Assembly (NCBI RefSeq): GCF_009498525.1
Contig: NZ_QSNT01000005.1
Location: 126,718 to 190,717 of the forward strand
Source of the DNA: Rhizobium sp. ICMP 5592
GTDB lineage: Bacteria > Pseudomonadota > Alphaproteobacteria > Rhizobiales > Rhizobiaceae
Direction of reading: 5' to 3'
DNA length: 64,000 bases
Under the pieces are notes generated by a model. That model had not been told where the DNA came from. It searched no databases and worked only from the letters and a program-made list of their open reading frames with translations. The position numbers and the translations under genes were made by a program. The first letter of the stretch is position 1; each line of letters begins with the position of its first letter. Positions 60,402 to 64,000 of this stretch are shown here, piece by piece.

Positions 60402-62228
60402 TTAGGCTGAACGCGCCTTTTCCATGCGCTTGCGCTCGTTCGGGTCGAGATACATCTTGCGCAAGCGGATCGACTTCGGCGTGACTTCCATCAGTTCGTC
60501 GTCCTGGATCCAGGAGAGGGCGCGATCGAGCGTCATGCGGATCGGCGGCGTCAGCTTGACCGCCTCGTCCTTGTTGACCGAGCGGATGTTGGTCAATTGC
60601 TTGCCCTTGAGGACGTTGACTTCAAGGTCGTTGTCGCGCGTGTGGATGCCGATAATCATGCCGGCATAAACCTTTTCACCCGGATCGATGATCATCGGAC
60701 CGCGGTCTTCGAGGTTGAACATCGCATAGGCGACAGCTTCGCCGGAAGCGTTGGAGAGCAGGACGCCGTTGGAGCGGCCGCCGATCGCGCCCTTGAAGGG
60801 CTGATAATCATGAAACAGACGGTTCATGATGGCAGTGCCGCGCGTATCCGTCAGCAGTTCCGACTGATAGCCGATAAGACCGCGGGTCGGCGCGAAGAAC
60901 TTCAGGCGCAGACGATTGCCGCCGGAAGGACGAAGCTCGACCATTTCGGCCTTGCGCTCCGACATCTTCTGCACGACGACACCGGAATGCTCTTCATCGA
61001 CGTCGATGACGACTTCTTCGATCGGCTCCAGCATCACACCGGTGGCTTCGTCCTTGTGCATGACGACGCGCGGACGCGACACGGCAAGCTCGAAGCCTTC
61101 GCGGCGCATGGTTTCAATCAGAACGGCGAGCTGCAATTCGCCGCGGCCGGAGACGTAGAACGAATCCTTGCCTTCAGCTTCTTCGATCTTCAGCGCAACG
61201 TTGCCTTCGGCTTCCTTGAACAGGCGGTCGCGAATGACGCGCGAGGTAACCTTGTCGCCTTCGGTGCCGGCCAGCGGGCTGTCGTTGACGATGAAGGACA
61301 TGGTGACTGTCGGCGGATCGATCGGCTGGGCGTGCAGCGCCTCGCTGACGGACGGATCGCAGAATGTGTCGGCGACGGTGCCCTTGGACAGACCGGCGAT
61401 GGCGACGATATCGCCCGCATGGGCTTCGTCGATCGGCGTGCGCTCGATGCCACGGAAAGCGAGGATCTTGGAAATGCGGCCGGTTTCGATCGGCTTGCCG
61501 TCCTGGCCCAGAACCTTGACGGCCTGGTTCGGCTTGATCGAACCGGAATGAATGCGGCCAGTGATAAGGCGACCGAGGAAGGGGTTGGATTCGAGCAGCG
61601 TGCCGATCATGCGGAACGCGCCGTCTTCTTCGCCGACACTCGGCTCCGGCACATGCTTCAGCACGAGATCGAGAAGCGGGCCAAGGCCTTCTTCAACCGG
61701 GCCTTCCGGCGAATAGTTCATCCAGCCGGCGCGGCCCGAGCCGTAAAGGATCGGGAAATCGAGCTGCTCGTCGGTGGCGTCCAGTGCTGCGAAGAGATCG
61801 AAGACTTCGTTGATGACTTCTTCATGGCGAGCGTCCGGACGGTCAATCTTGTTGATCGCGACGATCGGGCGAAGGCCAACCTTCAGCGCCTTGCCGACCA
61901 CGAACTTGGTCTGCGGCATCGGGCCTTCCGAGGAATCGACCAGCACGATGGCACCATCGACCATCGACAGGATGCGTTCGACTTCACCGCCAAAGTCGGC
62001 GTGGCCGGGGGTGTCGACGATGTTGATGCGAACGCCCTTCCAGACGACGGAGGTCGCCTTGGCGAGAATGGTGATGCCACGCTCTTTTTCCAGATCGTTG
62101 GAATCCATCATGCGCTCAACGGTGCGCTGGTTCTCGCGGAAGGAACCGGACTGCTTCAGAAGCTCGTCAACGAGGGTGGTTTTCCCATGGTCAACGTGCG
62201 CGATGATCGCGATGTTGCGAAGTGCCAT
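60402..62228 (-). CDS. typA: Translational GTPase TypA/BipA
   Basis: 608 residues. G domain with AHVDHGKTTL, RGITILAK, DTPGHADFGGEV and NKIDRPDAR, followed by EF-Tu-like domain II, the EF-G-like domains III and V, and the BipA-specific C-terminal domain (DDELMEVTPKSIRLRK). It binds ribosomes and assists 50S assembly and growth at low temperature or under stress. Monocistronic, with its own terminator. Confidence 0.98.
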   Translation of the reverse strand: MALRNIAIIAHVDHGKTTLVDELLKQSGSFRENQRTVERMMDSNDLEKERGITILAKATSVVWKGVRINIVDTPGHADFGGEVERILSMVDGAIVLVDSSEGPMPQTKFVVGKALKVGLRPIVAINKIDRPDARHEEVINEVFDLFAALDATDEQLDFPILYGSGRAGWMNYSPEGPVEEGLGPLLDLVLKHVPEPSVGEEDGAFRMIGTLLESNPFLGRLITGRIHSGSIKPNQAVKVLGQDGKPIETGRISKILAFRGIERTPIDEAHAGDIVAIAGLSKGTVADTFCDPSVSEALHAQPIDPPTVTMSFIVNDSPLAGTEGDKVTSRVIRDRLFKEAEGNVALKIEEAEGKDSFYVSGRGELQLAVLIETMRREGFELAVSRPRVVMHKDEATGVMLEPIEEVVIDVDEEHSGVVVQKMSERKAEMVELRPSGGNRLRLKFFAPTRGLIGYQSELLTDTRGTAIMNRLFHDYQPFKGAIGGRSNGVLLSNASGEAVAYAMFNLEDRGPMIIDPGEKVYAGMIIGIHTRDNDLEVNVLKGKQLTNIRSVNKDEAVKLTPPIRMTLDRALSWIQDDELMEVTPKSIRLRKMYLDPNERKRMEKARSA

Positions 62229-62418
62229 AATCTTATATCTCTGGGGCTGAGGCGCGATTTAAAGTAAACACGCCAATTACGTTTGGCGCGCTCTTACCCT
62301 TTTTTTCGCGTTTGCGAAAGGGGGGAGGCAAGAAAGCAGCGGCGAACCTGTTTTCGCGTCGCCCCAAGACGTTAATTTCACGGTGATCGACAGCAACTGC
62401 CAACCCACCGAGGCGCAT

Positions 62419-62892
62419 ATGTCTAAAATTCTGTATCGGGGCAATCTCTTTGCCGACTACTTCCAAATATACCTACGCGACGAAACCCATCCGGACCTAC
62501 CCGACGATTATACGGATGAGGTGATCGCTCGCCGCCTCGCCGCCGGACCCTATGCGATCATTCTCCATACGGCGCGCAATATGACCGTGCTGGTATGCGT
62601 CGAATGGCACGATCAATGCCCTGCACTCGACCTCGACGCATACCAGCATGTGGCTGAAGCCGGTTTCCATTGCCCTTCGGGCCAGCTTATGCTGGCCGGT
62701 TTGACAGACTACGGCCCAACCGCTCCCCGTCTTGCGGTGAAAGCAGGGGCGCTCGGCATGCGGGTGAACATGTCCGGCCTCGATACCCTCAGCGAAGACG
62801 GGCTTGACGGAGACGATCACTACCTCGTGCAGCTTTGGCACGCAGCCGAACTGCAAGACCTGCGCCTGTTGAAGTCATGGTCTGAGAGATAG
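62419..62892 (+). CDS. Unrecognised conserved-looking small protein
   Basis: 157 residues from the ATG at 62419, which follows GAGG at five bases. It begins MSKILYRGNLFADYFQIYL and is acidic, with no signal peptide or membrane helix. Alternating hydrophobic stretches (YAIILHTARNMTVLVCVEW, LMLAGLTDYGP, YLVQLWHAAE) suggest a beta-rich fold. The start has a faint resemblance to ComJ-type nuclease inhibitors, too weak to name it. It is alone between typA and dcp, divergent from the former. Confidence 0.7.
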   Translation: MSKILYRGNLFADYFQIYLRDETHPDLPDDYTDEVIARRLAAGPYAIILHTARNMTVLVCVEWHDQCPALDLDAYQHVAEAGFHCPSGQLMLAGLTDYGPTAPRLAVKAGALGMRVNMSGLDTLSEDGLDGDDHYLVQLWHAAELQDLRLLKSWSER

Positions 62893-63033
62893 AATCGCCG
62901 CAGAAATTAGCGTCTCGCCACCGACTTTTACGATAGTTAGAAGTCCGCGACAGGTCACCGGCCGCCACAGGTGGCAATTGCTATATATTAAACGCAATTT
63001 CGCCATCCGGACGGCTATGCCTGACAGCAAAGA

Positions 63034-64000
63034 TCAAGCCGCCAGCCCCTTCTTCTTCAACATCGCATCCGGGCTCGGCAGCTTGCCACGAAATGCCTTG
63101 TAGGCGTCTTCCGGGTCGATCGAGCCGCCGACGGAATAGATATTGGCCTTGAGTTTCTCGGCCATCTCCGCGTTGAAGGCGTCACCGGTTTCCTCGAAGG
63201 CGGAGAAAGCGTCGGCGTCGAGCACTTCCGACCACATGTAGGAATAATAGCCGGCCGAATAGCCGTCGCCGGAAAACACATGCTGGAAGTGCGGCGTGGC
63301 GTGGCGCATGACGATCGATTTCGGCATGCCGATTTCCAAGAGCACCTCGGCCTGCACCGCCATCGGGTCCTCGACGGCGCCACGCGTGTGGAAGGCCATG
63401 TCGACCAGCGCCGACGAGGTGAATTCCACCGTGTTGAAGCCGGCATTGAAGGTGCGGGCGGCGAGAACCTTGTCGAGCAGCGCCTGCGGGATCGGCTCGC
63501 CCGTTTCATAGTGCACGGCATATTCCTTGAGGATCGCCGGCACGGTCAGCCAATGTTCGTAGAGCTGCGACGGCAGTTCGACGAAATCGCGCGACACACC
63601 GGTGCCGGACACCGAAGGATAGGTGACGTTGGAGAGCATGCCGTGCAGCGCATGGCCGAATTCGTGGAATAGCGTGCGGGCGTCGTCCAGCGACAAGAGC
63701 GCCGGCTTGCCTTCGGCGGGCTTGGCGAAATTGCAGACGTTATAGATGATCGGCAGCTCGCCGACCTTGCCGTTCTCAAGCAACAACTTGTGCTGCGATT
63801 GGAACGAGCTCATCCAGGCGCCGGAGCGCTTCGAACTGCGGGCGAAATAATCACCGAGGAACAGGGCGACGAGCTTGTCGGAACGATCGCGGATCTCGAA
63901 GACCCGCACGTCGGGATGATAGGCGGGAACGCCCTTCTGCTCGACGGCGCGGATGTCGAACAGGCGCCCGGCGACATCGAAGCAGGCGGCGATGATCTTT
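63034..64000 (-). CDS. dcp: M3-family peptidyl-dipeptidase/oligopeptidase (partial, N-terminus outside window)
   Basis: The visible 321 codons are the C-terminal catalytic part. The zinc site is HEFGHALHG, with the third ligand region about 25 residues later (VELPSQLYEHW), and the family's YSAGYYSYMWSEVLDADAF (in part) follows. It removes dipeptides from peptide C-termini (Dcp) or cleaves oligopeptides (OpdA); the length beyond the window edge is needed to choose. The frame remains open to base 64000. Confidence 0.92.
   Translation of the reverse strand, partial: KIIAACFDVAGRLFDIRAVEQKGVPAYHPDVRVFEIRDRSDKLVALFLGDYFARSSKRSGAWMSSFQSQHKLLLENGKVGELPIIYNVCNFAKPAEGKPALLSLDDARTLFHEFGHALHGMLSNVTYPSVSGTGVSRDFVELPSQLYEHWLTVPAILKEYAVHYETGEPIPQALLDKVLAARTFNAGFNTVEFTSSALVDMAFHTRGAVEDPMAVQAEVLLEIGMPKSIVMRHATPHFQHVFSGDGYSAGYYSYMWSEVLDADAFSAFEETGDAFNAEMAEKLKANIYSVGGSIDPEDAYKAFRGKLPSPDAMLKKKGLAA

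Overview
The window is a chromosomal segment of an alphaproteobacterium in the order Rhizobiales, most probably Rhizobium or a close relative. The evidence is: high GC with compact gene packing; the mdh-sucC-sucD-sucA-sucB-lpd order; an F1 ATP synthase operon (atpHAGDC) without the F0 genes; sdhCDAB; an Omp19-type lipoprotein; the hemC-hemD-Mic60-HemY cluster; and palindromic intergenic elements of the RIME kind. The species is not resolved. I see no tRNA or rRNA gene, no CRISPR array, no prophage and no intact insertion sequence.

Layout. 1-6.9 kb: an ArsR-type regulator cut by the window edge; a short-chain dehydrogenase divergent from a DeoR/GlpR regulator with glpD; soxR divergent from a flavin reductase with a textbook SoxR box between them; an acyltransferase; and an orphan uridine-kinase-like P-loop protein. 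7.0-11.8 kb: a catabolic operon (iron alcohol dehydrogenase, aldehyde dehydrogenase, enolase-superfamily enzyme) with a divergent LysR regulator. 12.0-17.6 kb: atpHAGDC and a small membrane protein. 17.7-25.1 kb: priA, a 35-residue membrane protein, an acyltransferase coupled to a second uridine-kinase-like protein, xerC, a TraB/GumN protein and a DUF2867 protein.

25.2-40.1 kb is, on the minus strand, mdh-sucCD-sucA-(YciI remnant)-sucB, then four extra genes (DUF4241, a secreted protein, an SDR, a LysE exporter), then lpd and an M16 protease. Together with sdhCDAB (42.4-45.9 kb) this supplies the TCA steps from 2-oxoglutarate to oxaloacetate except fumarase. zapE and omp19 lie between the two blocks. 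46.2-50.4 kb carries tsaD-gpsA-YciI-EVE-methyltransferase. 50.5-56.4 kb carries hemC, hemD, a Mic60-like protein, a HemY-like TPR protein, a TerB protein and a glutamine amidotransferase. 56.4-64 kb carries a poly-gamma-glutamate-hydrolase-like protein, an MFS transporter, YggT, a DUF167 protein, ppa, a GNAT protein, typA, an unrecognised small protein and the C-terminal part of dcp.

Most of this is core metabolism and no clear new defence or mobile system is visible. The points most worth a second look are: the two uridine-kinase-like paralogs; an antitoxin-tail-like segment reading in frame into YciI; the internally deleted YciI remnant between sucA and sucB; the four-gene insertion between sucB and lpd; helically phased TTCG repeats over the glpD promoter; a perfect 30-bp palindrome between mdh and zapE; and the small membrane protein in an otherwise empty gap.
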